A stretch of DNA of 32,203 nt, taken from contig CAZRKC010000028.1 of the NCBI GenBank assembly GCA_964600665.1, positions 1-32,203 on the forward strand. The letters are read 5' to 3'. The position numbers were made by a program, and so were the translations under genes. Within the stretch, counting starts at the first letter, position 1. Each line of letters starts with the position of its first letter. A model generated the notes under the pieces. It saw nothing but the letters and a program-made list of their open reading frames with translations. It was not told where the DNA came from and ran no database searches. This stretch comes from CAZRKC01 sp964600665 (lineage in GTDB: Bacteria; Bacillota; SLNR01). Below, piece after piece: positions 23,921-32,123 of this stretch.

Positions 23921-24608
23921 ACGAGTTGGACGATGGGCGATCGGACTGGTAATGGTGCTCATCTTGATGCAGTTCGTACTGCCGTGGTGGTATAGCAAAC
24001 AGTTTCGCGCTAATCTTTATCAGCAATGGCCTGACAGTGGCCAAATTGAAGTTCGCATCACAGCCATTCCAGCGTTCAATCTGTTCTTCAACAAAGCAGA
24101 GAGAATTATCATAACCGGTCGTGATGTCAGGTTCGATGGATTTTTGGTGGAAACTTTATGGGTTGAGTTGGACTCGGTCCGTTTTGCGGTGAATGGTGAT
24201 GCTGAATCATTTTCTTTCAGCCGCGGGATGAGTACATTCAGCATTCGGGATGTTGCTATGGCGGAGTATTTGACGAAACAACTTCATGATATTGACACTG
24301 TCGTGATTGTGATCGATGATGGGCAGATAAAAGGAACGGCGTATTATCGCTACATGGATATTCGGATACCGTTTTCCTTTGCAGGTGTTTTTGCAATTGA
24401 TCAGCAAAGGGGACTGGAGTTTGTTTTGCTGGACATGTCCTTGCTTGGGTTAACAGTGCCGGGATGGATGTTTCAGTATATGGGAACCATGTTTTCAACA
24501 AACAATCTAAATCAAGCATTCAATTTGATGGATGCATCCTATGAAGTTATCGAAGTCGAAATGGATGATGGAAGCATAATGATTAAGGTTCTTTTGAAAC
24601 CCATCTGA
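23910..24608 (+). CDS. DUF2993-like (LmeA-family) exported or membrane-anchored protein
   Basis: 232 residues. An uncleaved-looking membrane segment WAIGLVMVLILMQFVLPWWY near the N terminus precedes a beta-rich extracellular domain. The order (...IEVRITAIPAFNLFFNKAERIIITGRDVRFDGFLVETLWVELDSVRF..., then a final YEVIEVEMDDGSIMIKVLLKPI) fits DUF2993/LmeA proteins, which bind phospholipid in some actinobacteria. The ATG at 23910 overlaps the end of prfB by 11 bases, so expression is probably coupled to it. No catalytic motif is seen; a lipid-binding role is by analogy only. Confidence 0.75.
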   Translation: MGIKRVGRWAIGLVMVLILMQFVLPWWYSKQFRANLYQQWPDSGQIEVRITAIPAFNLFFNKAERIIITGRDVRFDGFLVETLWVELDSVRFAVNGDAESFSFSRGMSTFSIRDVAMAEYLTKQLHDIDTVVIVIDDGQIKGTAYYRYMDIRIPFSFAGVFAIDQQRGLEFVLLDMSLLGLTVPGWMFQYMGTMFSTNNLNQAFNLMDASYEVIEVEMDDGSIMIKVLLKPI

Positions 24609-24689
24609 TGTTTTTTAGTTTGAGTGCAGGAAATCATCACAAGTATGACGAAATGAGCAGGGAATTTTGAAAGGAAGGAGGATGAAGCT

Positions 24690-25130
24690 ATGTCTCCAAA
24701 GAAAGGTATTAGGAAATGGATGATCTGGGCTGTAGTGATTGCGATTTCGTTCAGTCTTGGATTCATTATCCGACAACCGGCTGGTGCATCCACAACGGAG
24801 CCGGGGACGGCGTCAGATCCTCTGGCATCTCAAAGTTATGTTGATTCACTTGCCAAATGGCAGTTGATCAACGTACCCTCGGGTCAGAAGTTTTTAGGAT
24901 GGGAAGGTACAGAATTTATTGTGCGGATGGGAAAAGTTACCTGCATTCAAGGACCAAGCGGCGGTTTGTCAAACTTGACTACAGGTAAGAACATTGCGGG
25001 TGGCGCAATTATTCCCCTGGATAACCACATTTTGATTCCAAGGGCAGACAACAACCAGTTTACGCGAGGGTTTCGAGCAAATGAGTACACTCTCGTAATG
25101 GTTCGCGGACCGTATGTTATTCAGAAATAA
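24690..25130 (+). CDS. small exported protein of unknown function
   Basis: 146 residues. A signal peptide or anchor (KKGIRKW then MIWAVVIAISFSLGFII) is followed by a low-complexity linker and a compact beta domain: WQLINVPSGQKFLGWEGTEFIVRMGKV, LTTGKNIAGGAIIPLDNHILIPRADN. The pattern is seen in conserved Clostridia-type proteins without known function. ATG 24690 has GGAAGGAGG upstream with good spacing. A hairpin (25140-25167) follows the stop codon and may terminate it. Confidence 0.78.
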   Translation: MSPKKGIRKWMIWAVVIAISFSLGFIIRQPAGASTTEPGTASDPLASQSYVDSLAKWQLINVPSGQKFLGWEGTEFIVRMGKVTCIQGPSGGLSNLTTGKNIAGGAIIPLDNHILIPRADNNQFTRGFRANEYTLVMVRGPYVIQK

Positions 25131-25139
25131 CAACGATAG

Positions 25140-25175
25140 AGGCCGTTAAGGCGATGCTTAACGGCCTTGTTGTTT
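25140..25175 (+). terminator. likely intrinsic terminator
   Basis: AGGCCGTTAAG pairs perfectly with CTTAACGGCCT around GCGATG, followed by TGTTGTTT. It lies just after the gene ending at 25130. A frame opening at 25154 runs through it, which argues that the next gene starts later, at GTG 25202. Confidence 0.7.
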
Positions 25176-25201
25176 ACCGTATCAACAGAGAAGGTGACAC
25201 T

Positions 25202-25945
25202 GTGCAAGGAGGAATTGAAATTCTGGGTATCCCAGTGATCGAGAAATCATCGAAGGATACGATCACACAGATTATCGGGTTGTCTGCCCTTTCACAGACT
25301 CATTTGATTATGACACCGAATGCTGAAATTGTGTATCTGGCAAACAGGGACCCCGAATTCAAGAAGGTTTTGTTAGACGCTGATATCTTGATCCCGGACG
25401 GAAGCGGACTGCAATGGGCTGCCCGTTTTCTTGGGCGTCCTTTACCGGGGCGGATGACTGGTATCGAAATCATGACCGCATTGTTGCAGCATGCGCACAT
25501 GGAACATAGAGCCGTATTTTTGTTGGGTTCACACGACAAAGTCGTGCAAAAGGCGGCCCAATTGATTCGGGAACAGTGGCCGGGGATATCGGAATGTGGC
25601 TATCATCACGGCTATTTTGATCATATCGATAATCAATATGTGCTTGATCAGATTAACCGAATTCAGCCAACATATTTATTCGTAGGAATGGGCGCGCCGC
25701 GACAAGAGAAATGGATGCGAAGCAATAAGAACCAGTTAAAAGCGGCAGTCGTCATGGGGGTCGGTGGAAGTTTCGATGTATACAGTGGACAGTTGGCACG
25801 GGCACCTGCTTGGTTGCAGAAAATCGGGCTCGAATGGCTTTATCGGTTTTTGCAGGAACCGAAGCGGGCCAATCGGGTTATGATTTTACCACGGTTCGTT
25901 ATTGCGGTAATTGCTCACAGGAAAAGGATATCGGGGAGGAAGTAA
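25202..25945 (+). CDS. WecG/TagA/CpsF-family glycosyltransferase
   Basis: 247 residues from GTG 25202, chosen because AAGGTG lies 5 bases upstream and an earlier in-frame start would overlap the terminator. The family hallmarks are T38-P-N-A-E-I-V-Y and D66-G-S-G-L-Q-W-A-A-R-F-L-G; both the Thr and the Asp correspond to conserved active-site positions of TagA. Later come VFLLGSHDKVV, YLFVGMGAPRQEKWM and VMGVGGSFDVYSG. TagA adds ManNAc to the lipid-linked GlcNAc primer of wall teichoic acid; here the exact glycan is unknown. The transketolase gene follows at 2 bases. Confidence 0.9.
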   Translation: MQGGIEILGIPVIEKSSKDTITQIIGLSALSQTHLIMTPNAEIVYLANRDPEFKKVLLDADILIPDGSGLQWAARFLGRPLPGRMTGIEIMTALLQHAHMEHRAVFLLGSHDKVVQKAAQLIREQWPGISECGYHHGYFDHIDNQYVLDQINRIQPTYLFVGMGAPRQEKWMRSNKNQLKAAVVMGVGGSFDVYSGQLARAPAWLQKIGLEWLYRFLQEPKRANRVMILPRFVIAVIAHRKRISGRK

Positions 25946-25947
25946 CA

Positions 25948-26778
25948 ATGACAGAAACACATGACTTAAGGGAAATCGCCAATGGTATCAGAAAGGATAT
26001 TATCAGGATGGTCGGAGAAGCAAAATCGGGGCATCCGGGCGGATCATTGTCCTGTACAGATATTCTAACCGCTTTGTATTTTCGAATCATGAGAGTTGAC
26101 TCAGCTCGACCAAAATGGGAAAACCGGGATCGTTTAGTGATGAGCAAAGGCCATGGTGCTCCAGCCCTTTATGCTATACTTGCAGAGAAGGGGTATTTCC
26201 CCAAATCTGAACTCATGACCCTTCGAAAAGTGGGGAGTATTCTTCAAGGGCACCCTGACATGAAAAAAACTCCAGGGGTTGAAGCATCAACCGGGTCATT
26301 AGGACAAGGGCTGTCCATTGCTTGCGGAATGGCAATGGCTGGCAAGATGGATCAAAAAGATTATCGAGTCTACGCAATTCTGGGCGACGGAGAACTTGCT
26401 GAAGGTCAAATTTGGGAAGCCGCCATTGCTGCCGCGCATTACCATCTGGGGAATTTAACTGCATTCTTGGATTATAATGGACTTCAAATAGATGGAGCCG
26501 TGAAAGATATCATGTCCACTTCACCAGTCAGAGAGAAGTGGCAAGCATTCGGATGGCACGTCTTGGAGATTGACGGGCATGATATGAACCAAATTATTGA
26601 GGCTGTGAGGCAAGCATCAGAAATCCCTGATCAGCCAGTCATGATCATCGCACATACGGTTAAAGGTAAAGGTGTCTCATTTATGGAGAATCAAGTGGAT
26701 TGGCATGGCACTGCCCCTAATCCTGATCAAGTGAAAGCAGCCATCGCCGAATTGGAGGCTGATGAGAATGGCAGATAA
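25948..26778 (+). CDS. transketolase, N-terminal subunit
   Basis: 276 residues, covering only the thiamine-diphosphate domain of transketolase. Signatures: GHPGGSLSCTDILTALYF, SKGHGAPALYAIL, GHPDMKKTPGVEASTGSLGQGLS, and the cofactor segment GDGELAEGQIWEAA...FLDYNGLQIDG. Together with the next gene it forms the two-part transketolase used in the non-oxidative pentose phosphate pathway in many Clostridia and archaea. Start 25948 has GGGGAGGA 7 bases upstream; an earlier in-frame start at 25810 would run inside the glycosyltransferase gene. Confidence 0.95.
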   Translation: MTETHDLREIANGIRKDIIRMVGEAKSGHPGGSLSCTDILTALYFRIMRVDSARPKWENRDRLVMSKGHGAPALYAILAEKGYFPKSELMTLRKVGSILQGHPDMKKTPGVEASTGSLGQGLSIACGMAMAGKMDQKDYRVYAILGDGELAEGQIWEAAIAAAHYHLGNLTAFLDYNGLQIDGAVKDIMSTSPVREKWQAFGWHVLEIDGHDMNQIIEAVRQASEIPDQPVMIIAHTVKGKGVSFMENQVDWHGTAPNPDQVKAAIAELEADENGR

Positions 26779-27730
26779 GAAAGCGACTCGAGATGCATAT
26801 GGTGAAGTCCTGCTGGAGTTAGGCAAGGAGAATGAATCGATCGTTGTCTTGGATGCTGATTTATCAAAATCGACAAAAACCAATATTTTTGCAAAGGAAT
26901 TCCCGCAGCGATTTTTTAATATGGGGATTGCTGAACAAAACATGATGGGAACGGCCGGTGGTCTATCTACTTGCGGTAAAATTCCATTTGCCAGTACATT
27001 TGCCATTTTTGCCACCGGACGTGCATTTGAACAGATACGAAATACAATCGCTTATCCCGCTTTGAATGTCAAGATTGCGGCAACACATGCTGGAATTACG
27101 GTGGGGGAAGATGGAGGTTCTCACCAGACCATCGAAGACATATCACTGATGCGAACCTTGCCGAACATGACGGTTATCGTCCCAGCAGATGCTGTTGAAA
27201 CAAAACTGGCTGTCCGCGCTGCTGTGGCAATGAAAGGGCCGGTGTATATCCGCTTAGGGCGACCAGCTGTTCCGGTCATATTTGGAGATGATTACCGATT
27301 TGAAATTGGCAAGGCTTTCCTGATGCGTAACGGGAGGGATGTGGCAATTCTTGCAACTGGTATCATGGTATCCCTGGCAATTGATGCGGCTGAGATCCTA
27401 TCAGCTGAAGGAATTACAGCTGCCGTTCTCAATGTATCGACGATTAAACCCCTTGACACAGAAGCTATCATACAACTGGCAGTTCAAACCGGGTGTATTG
27501 TCACTGCTGAAGAGCACAGTGTGATCGGTGGTCTGGGCAGTGCCGTTGCAGAAACAATCAGCGAGCACAATCCAGTTCCTTTGGTTCGCGTGGGGATTCA
27601 AGATCATTTTGGTGAATCAGGGACCCCGGCGGCATTGATGGAGAAGTTCGAACTTCATGCACAGGCCATCGCAGTGGCTGCCCGTGAGGCGATCAAAAAG
27701 AAATCAAATTTGATTTGTGCGAAACCATAA
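26768..27730 (+). CDS. transketolase, C-terminal subunit
   Basis: 320 residues, the pyrimidine-binding and C-terminal domains of transketolase. Signatures: VVLDADLSKSTKTNIF, MGIAEQNMMGTAGGLS (catalytic Glu in IAEQN), PFASTFAIFATGRAFEQIR, THAGITVGEDGGSHQTIEDIS and VTAEEHSVIGGLG. ATG 26768 is 9 bases after GGAGG; ATG 26762, in the same frame, is too close. Either start overlaps the end of the N-subunit gene, so the two halves are translationally coupled. Confidence 0.95.
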   Translation: MADKKATRDAYGEVLLELGKENESIVVLDADLSKSTKTNIFAKEFPQRFFNMGIAEQNMMGTAGGLSTCGKIPFASTFAIFATGRAFEQIRNTIAYPALNVKIAATHAGITVGEDGGSHQTIEDISLMRTLPNMTVIVPADAVETKLAVRAAVAMKGPVYIRLGRPAVPVIFGDDYRFEIGKAFLMRNGRDVAILATGIMVSLAIDAAEILSAEGITAAVLNVSTIKPLDTEAIIQLAVQTGCIVTAEEHSVIGGLGSAVAETISEHNPVPLVRVGIQDHFGESGTPAALMEKFELHAQAIAVAAREAIKKKSNLICAKP

Positions 27731-27793
27731 TCTGAAATTGATTTCAAATATCAAGCAGGAATCTTTATTGAGTTGTCGAATATACGATAGATG

Positions 27794-27814
27794 CGTGAAT
27801 CTAAATTCACGTTT
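27794..27814 (+). terminator. weak hairpin before ftsE
   Basis: CGTGAAT pairs with ATTCACG around CTAA, followed by only three T. It may separate the transketolase and ftsE transcripts, but is weak. Confidence 0.4.
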
Positions 27815-27844
27815 GGGCAGCAGAAGGACCTGAGGTGAACAAAT

Positions 27845-28555
27845 TTGATACAAATGTGGAATGTATCTAAGATATACAGTAATGGCACTGTAGCCTTAGA
27901 AGATATAACCACTCGAATCCGCAAGGGAGAATTTGTTTTCGTGGTCGGGGCAAGCGGAGCTGGAAAATCAACATTCATTAAATTGATTTACCGAGAAGAA
28001 ATCCCGACCAGCGGAATGGTTATTGTTGGGAGCAAAAATGTTAATCGGATGCGAAATAGCGAAATTCCAATTCTGCGCCGGAGTATCGGGGTAGTGTTTC
28101 AGGATTTTCGTTTGTTAAATACTAAAACCGTCTTCGAAAATGTTGCTTTTGCCATGGAAGTCGTTGAGGCTAGTGATCGCGACATTCAAAAAAGAGTTCC
28201 ATCTGTTCTGGAACTTGTTGGCTTGGCACATAAGCAAAAAATGTTGCCGACACAGTTATCTGGCGGCGAACAGCAGCGGGTTGCTATTGCTCGCGCAATC
28301 GTGAACAACCCCGCCATCGTTGTGGCTGATGAGCCGACCGGAAATTTAGACCCGGCAAGTTCGTGGGACATCATCCAATTGTTTGAAGCCATTAACCAGC
28401 GTGGAACAACGGTTGTAATTGGAACCCACGCAAAAGCGATTGTCGACCGGATGCACAAGCGAGTGATCACGATTGAGAATGGTCGGATCGTCCACGACGA
28501 AGAGAAGGGGACCTATCTGTATGAAAATGAGGAGCTTTCGAAGACTGTGGAATGA
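27845..28555 (+). CDS. ftsE: cell-division ABC ATPase FtsE
   Basis: 236 residues. It opens MIQMWNVSKIYSNGTVALEDI like other Bacillota FtsE proteins. Walker A is GASGAGKST (35-43), the signature LSGGEQQRVAIARA follows, and Walker B is IVVADEPTGNLD, with a switch His in VIGTHAKAIVDR. FtsE powers FtsX, which activates peptidoglycan hydrolases from the cytoplasmic side. Start TTG 27845 lies 7-8 bases after GAGGTGA; ATG 27854 is in frame but would remove conserved residues. Confidence 0.96.
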   Translation: MIQMWNVSKIYSNGTVALEDITTRIRKGEFVFVVGASGAGKSTFIKLIYREEIPTSGMVIVGSKNVNRMRNSEIPILRRSIGVVFQDFRLLNTKTVFENVAFAMEVVEASDRDIQKRVPSVLELVGLAHKQKMLPTQLSGGEQQRVAIARAIVNNPAIVVADEPTGNLDPASSWDIIQLFEAINQRGTTVVIGTHAKAIVDRMHKRVITIENGRIVHDEEKGTYLYENEELSKTVE

Positions 28556-29408
28556 AACCTCGACAAGCTTGAAACGGAATAGCATCATGAGCTTTGCTTC
28601 GGTGGGTACAGTGGCGGTGGCATTGCTTATTTTGGGTGTCTTCCTCCTTTTTGCGGCAAATGTCGAAAACATCGTTTCAGATCTGGAATCACAAGTTGAG
28701 ATCACTGCATACTTTGATGATAAAGCCAGTGCTGTGCAAGTAAACAGTGGAACAATCGCTGTGGCTGATTTGGATAATGTCGATGAGGTTATATTTGTCA
28801 GTAAAGAAGAGGCCTTGGCCCACCTCAAAGAGCAATTTGGTGAAGACAGTGAACTTCTTGATGCCGTTGCGGAAGTCAATCCTCTGAGAAATAGCCTGCA
28901 GATTCGATTAGTGGATAAGGACTTGATTCAGACAACTGCTCAGGCGATTGGGCGGGTTAGCGGAATAAGTGAAGTCAAGTATAAGAGTGAAGTTGTGGAA
29001 CGACTGCTGTCTATAACAAACATGATTCGCACTTTCGGAATGGCAATTGCTGCTTTGCTGGTGTTGATGACAGCATTTATGATATCCAATACAATCAAGC
29101 TTACAGTTTTTGCAAGGCGCCGTGAAATTGGCATTATGAAACTGGTGGGCGCAACCGATTGGTTCATCCGCTGGCCCTTTATATTGGAAGGCATGATCCT
29201 GGGTTTTGGCGGTGGCCTGATAACAATGTTACTTGTATATTTTGGCTATCCCGCTTTGGTGCGTAATCTTACATTTACATTGCCATTCTTGCCTTTAATG
29301 TCATCAATTGAATTTATTAAACAAGTTTGTATCATTATTTTAGGTATCGGGATGTTAATCGGCTCTCTTGGGAGCATGATTTCGATACGACGATATCTTC
29401 ATGTTTAG
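28521..29408 (+). CDS. ftsX: cell-division ABC permease-like protein FtsX
   Basis: 295 residues with the FtsX layout: cytoplasmic RRLWNETSTSLKRNS, membrane span 1 (VGTVAVALLILGVFLLFA), a large extracellular loop (~residues 45-165), then three spans near the C terminus (FGMAIAALLVLMTAFMIS, FILEGMILGFGGGLITMLLVYF, VCIIILGIGMLIGSLGSMIS). The ARRREIGIMKLVGAT segment is typical. It couples FtsE to an extracellular hydrolase. The start 28521 overlaps the end of ftsE by 35 bases; ATG 28527 is equally plausible. Confidence 0.95.
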   Translation: MKMRSFRRLWNETSTSLKRNSIMSFASVGTVAVALLILGVFLLFAANVENIVSDLESQVEITAYFDDKASAVQVNSGTIAVADLDNVDEVIFVSKEEALAHLKEQFGEDSELLDAVAEVNPLRNSLQIRLVDKDLIQTTAQAIGRVSGISEVKYKSEVVERLLSITNMIRTFGMAIAALLVLMTAFMISNTIKLTVFARRREIGIMKLVGATDWFIRWPFILEGMILGFGGGLITMLLVYFGYPALVRNLTFTLPFLPLMSSIEFIKQVCIIILGIGMLIGSLGSMISIRRYLHV

Positions 29409-29443
29409 CACGAATCATTCAACAGTAAAGGCTGGTGATACAT

Positions 29444-30583
29444 TTGGTAGCATCTGAGAAAATGAAAAGAGCAATCGTGCTGATTTTGACACTTCTGATG
29501 GTTTTCGCTTCCTTATCTGTCTATGCATCTGAGCTGAATGACAAAATGAGTGAATTGGAGAAAATCCAAAAGCAGCTGGAACAGACAGAGAACAAGTTAA
29601 AGCAGGTCAAGCAACAGGAAAAAACAGTCTTGGAAGAATTAAAAGATATTGAAGATGACCTTGTTGAAGCTCAGAGTGAATTGGAAACACTCGAAAGCAT
29701 GCTGACTCAGGTCAAAAAGGACATTGTGGTGGTTGAGAAGGATTTGGTGATTGCAGAAGGTAATGTTTCCACACGTAATGAGTTACTTGGCAGACGGGTG
29801 CGAGCCATCCAGGAGAATGGCACGGTTAGTTACCTGGAAGTATTGCTGAGTTCAACCTCATTTTCTGACTTTGTGAATCGTTATGAACTACTGCAGCAAA
29901 TCATCCGCTCCGATGTAGTTATTTTAGAACAAGTACGTGAGGAAAAAGCACTCATCGAAGAGAAGAAAGCTTTGCTTCTTGCAAAACGGAATGAAGTTGC
30001 CCGTTTGACTCGAGACGCTGAAGTTCAGAAACGGAGAATCGAAGAGCGAGCAAGTAGCCGAGAACAAAAATTGGAAGAGCTCCAGAATGACAAAATTGCA
30101 TATGAAAAAGCCCTGGACGATCTCGAGAAAACATCCAAACAACTGGAAAAGACTATTCGGGATCTACAGGCAAAGAACAAGGGAAATGCGCCTGCAACTG
30201 GATCGTATATCTGGCCTGTGAATGGCAGGGTTACTTCACCGTTCGGCAATCGGTATCATCCGATTTTGAAGACTTGGAAGCTTCATACCGGGATCGATAT
30301 TGGGGCTTCATCCGGAACTCCGGTTAAAGCAGCAAATAGTGGCATTGTCATTTCTGCAGGGTGGATGGGCTCTTATGGTTATACAGTAATCATTGACCAT
30401 GGTGGCGGGATATCAACCTTGTACGCACATCATTCATCTCTATTGGTTAAATCGGGTGATTCAGTATTGCGAGGCGATGTGATTGCCCGTGTGGGTAGTA
30501 CTGGACTCAGTACCGGGCCTCACCTGCATTTCGAGGTCAGAGTCAAAGGTGTACCGAATGATCCGATGAAGTGGTTACCTTAA
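29444..30583 (+). CDS. coiled-coil M23-family peptidoglycan endopeptidase (EnvC-like)
   Basis: 379 residues. A signal peptide (KRAIVLILTLLMVFASLSVYA) is followed by a long coiled coil (~residues 30-245, heptad-rich with many E, K, L, Q) and a C-terminal M23 LytM domain. The zinc ligands are present: H281 and D285 in HTGIDI and H360-L-H362 in GPHLHFEV, so it should be active, unlike the degenerate EnvC of E. coli. Its place directly after ftsEX suggests it is the hydrolase activated by FtsX. TTG 29444 is preferred for its spacing to GGCTGGTGA; ATG 29462 would leave a shorter leader. Confidence 0.92.
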   Translation: MVASEKMKRAIVLILTLLMVFASLSVYASELNDKMSELEKIQKQLEQTENKLKQVKQQEKTVLEELKDIEDDLVEAQSELETLESMLTQVKKDIVVVEKDLVIAEGNVSTRNELLGRRVRAIQENGTVSYLEVLLSSTSFSDFVNRYELLQQIIRSDVVILEQVREEKALIEEKKALLLAKRNEVARLTRDAEVQKRRIEERASSREQKLEELQNDKIAYEKALDDLEKTSKQLEKTIRDLQAKNKGNAPATGSYIWPVNGRVTSPFGNRYHPILKTWKLHTGIDIGASSGTPVKAANSGIVISAGWMGSYGYTVIIDHGGGISTLYAHHSSLLVKSGDSVLRGDVIARVGSTGLSTGPHLHFEVRVKGVPNDPMKWLP

Positions 30584-30592
30584 TAGCTTTGA

Positions 30593-30624
30593 AAGGTCAG
30601 GGATAACCTGACCTTCTTGGTTTT
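30593..30624 (+). terminator. intrinsic terminator after M23 gene
   Basis: AAGGTCAGG pairs with CCTGACCTT around GATAA; the tail CTTGGTTTT is short of T. Read-through to ctpA, 24 bases on, is likely. Confidence 0.65.
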
Positions 30625-30647
30625 ATGACACAAAGGCGGTGATTTGT

Positions 30648-32033
30648 TTGCGTCAACGGAATCGGATTTTACTGGGAGCTATCATCTTAATTATTCTGAC
30701 CTCATATTTAACCTTTACATATACCATGTTGCGTTTTCAGAATCTGTATTCGGTAACTCGAGAAGAATTGAATGACATGGAAGATTTTTTTACCGTTCTC
30801 AATGCTTTGCAGAAAGATTTTGTCAACGATATTCCGGTTTCCCAAATCATCGAGGGCGCTGTTTCCGGTATGCTGGAGGCGGCAGACGACCCATATACCA
30901 CGTATCTGGATACAAAACAATATCAGCGTTTGTTGCAGCAAACAGGGGGTTCTTTTGGTGGAATCGGCCTTTATGTGGGGGTTCGTGATGGGAAAATCGT
31001 CATTATCGCGCCAATCGAAGGAACACCTGCAGCAACAGCTGGATTGATTCGGGGGGACGAAATCGTCGGAGTGGATGGAACGGATGTGCGCGGGCAAGCA
31101 TTAGATGATGTGGTGGATATGATGAGAGGGATACCGGGTACTTCCGTAATCGTATCTGTGCAGCGGAATGGCGAAGAATCTCCGCGTGATTTTCAAATTG
31201 TACGAGCAGTTATTTCCATCGAGACCGTTAAATCCAACATGTTGGAAAGTAAGATAGGATATATTGCAATTAGTGAGTTCAACCGGAATACAAGTCAGGA
31301 TTTTGCAATAGCTTTGGCAAAGCTGAAGGCAGAGGGAATGATTGGATTAGTATTAGATCTTCGGGATAATCCGGGAGGCCTGTTGACAGAAAGTGTCCAT
31401 GTTGCGGAATATCTGGTCGATGAGGGGGTTATTGTCCATATCGTATCCAGAGATGGGATTCAGGAGACGATGAAATCGAAGACCAAAGGTTTGGGTTTGC
31501 CTCTGGTAGTATTGATCAATGACGGTAGTGCCAGTGCTTCAGAGATTATTGCAGGCGCAGTCAAAGACCGCCAAGCTGGGAGTCTGGTAGGGGTCAAAAC
31601 TTTCGGAAAGGCATCTGTGCAGGGGATTTTTTCGCTGAGAAATGGTGGCGGATATAAAATCACAACGGAGAAGTACCTAACGCCGAACGAGACATTAATC
31701 CATGGTTACGGAATCGATCCAGATGTTGAAGTATACGGACTTGGAGATAGGGCCGTCAGTCGAGGAATTGTCGGTGACGATGTGACAGATTTAGCACATG
31801 TCATGATCGATTTGGGTTATTTTACTGGGGTACCTCAAGACGTGTTTGGCGAAGAGATTGAATCTGCAATACGGCTCTATCAGAAGGCAAAGAGGATTGA
31901 AGAAACTGGTATCGCCAGCCGTAATATCATATATGATCTTCTCGAGGAATGGACAGTGAAGTTTCCGGATGCAAAAATTCGAGATACGCAATTGATGAAA
32001 GCAATGGATGAAGTGTTGCGGTTAAACCAGTAG
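30648..32033 (+). CDS. C-terminal processing protease, S41 family (CtpA/CtpB-like)
   Basis: 461 residues. An N-terminal anchor (ILLGAIILIILTSYLTFTYTML) precedes a PDZ domain (~residues 90-170: FGGIGLYVGVRDGKIVIIAPIEGTPAATAGLIRGDEIVGVDG). The S41 serine protease core follows: GLVLDLRDNPGGLL, then NDGSASASEI with nucleophile Ser296 and K321 in FGKASVQG, a Ser/Lys dyad spaced 25 residues apart as in CtpB. The last ~70 residues look like a peptidoglycan-binding helical domain. It cleaves proteins outside the membrane. TTG 30648 is favoured by AAAGGCGGTGA; GTG 30639 is in frame but overlaps that site. Often next to ftsEX and M23 genes. Confidence 0.95.
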   Translation: MRQRNRILLGAIILIILTSYLTFTYTMLRFQNLYSVTREELNDMEDFFTVLNALQKDFVNDIPVSQIIEGAVSGMLEAADDPYTTYLDTKQYQRLLQQTGGSFGGIGLYVGVRDGKIVIIAPIEGTPAATAGLIRGDEIVGVDGTDVRGQALDDVVDMMRGIPGTSVIVSVQRNGEESPRDFQIVRAVISIETVKSNMLESKIGYIAISEFNRNTSQDFAIALAKLKAEGMIGLVLDLRDNPGGLLTESVHVAEYLVDEGVIVHIVSRDGIQETMKSKTKGLGLPLVVLINDGSASASEIIAGAVKDRQAGSLVGVKTFGKASVQGIFSLRNGGGYKITTEKYLTPNETLIHGYGIDPDVEVYGLGDRAVSRGIVGDDVTDLAHVMIDLGYFTGVPQDVFGEEIESAIRLYQKAKRIEETGIASRNIIYDLLEEWTVKFPDAKIRDTQLMKAMDEVLRLNQ

Positions 32034-32054
32034 ATTGAGAAATAGCAACTGATG

Positions 32055-32081
32055 ACCAGGTGATGGGACACCTGGTTTTTT
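32055..32081 (+). terminator. intrinsic terminator after ctpA-like gene
   Basis: ACCAGGTG pairs with CACCTGGT around ATGGGA, followed by five T. Confidence 0.9.
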
Positions 32082-32095
32082 GTTGTGGCAAACAC

Positions 32096-32123
32096 TTGTT
32101 CTGTCATGTCTTTGTGGTATAAT
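32096..32123 (+). promoter_or_regulatory. promoter at right edge
   Basis: TTGTTC, a 16-base spacer and perfect TATAAT at 32118-32123. A ribosome binding site GAGGTGAT lies at 32142-32149, so a gene should follow. The GTG at 32154 reads only three codons before TAA; see findings. Confidence 0.75.

Noticed and set aside
25154..25201. Upstream start for the glycosyltransferase
   Set aside because: The extra codons lie within the terminator hairpin of the previous gene and have no ribosome site; GTG 25202 has one.
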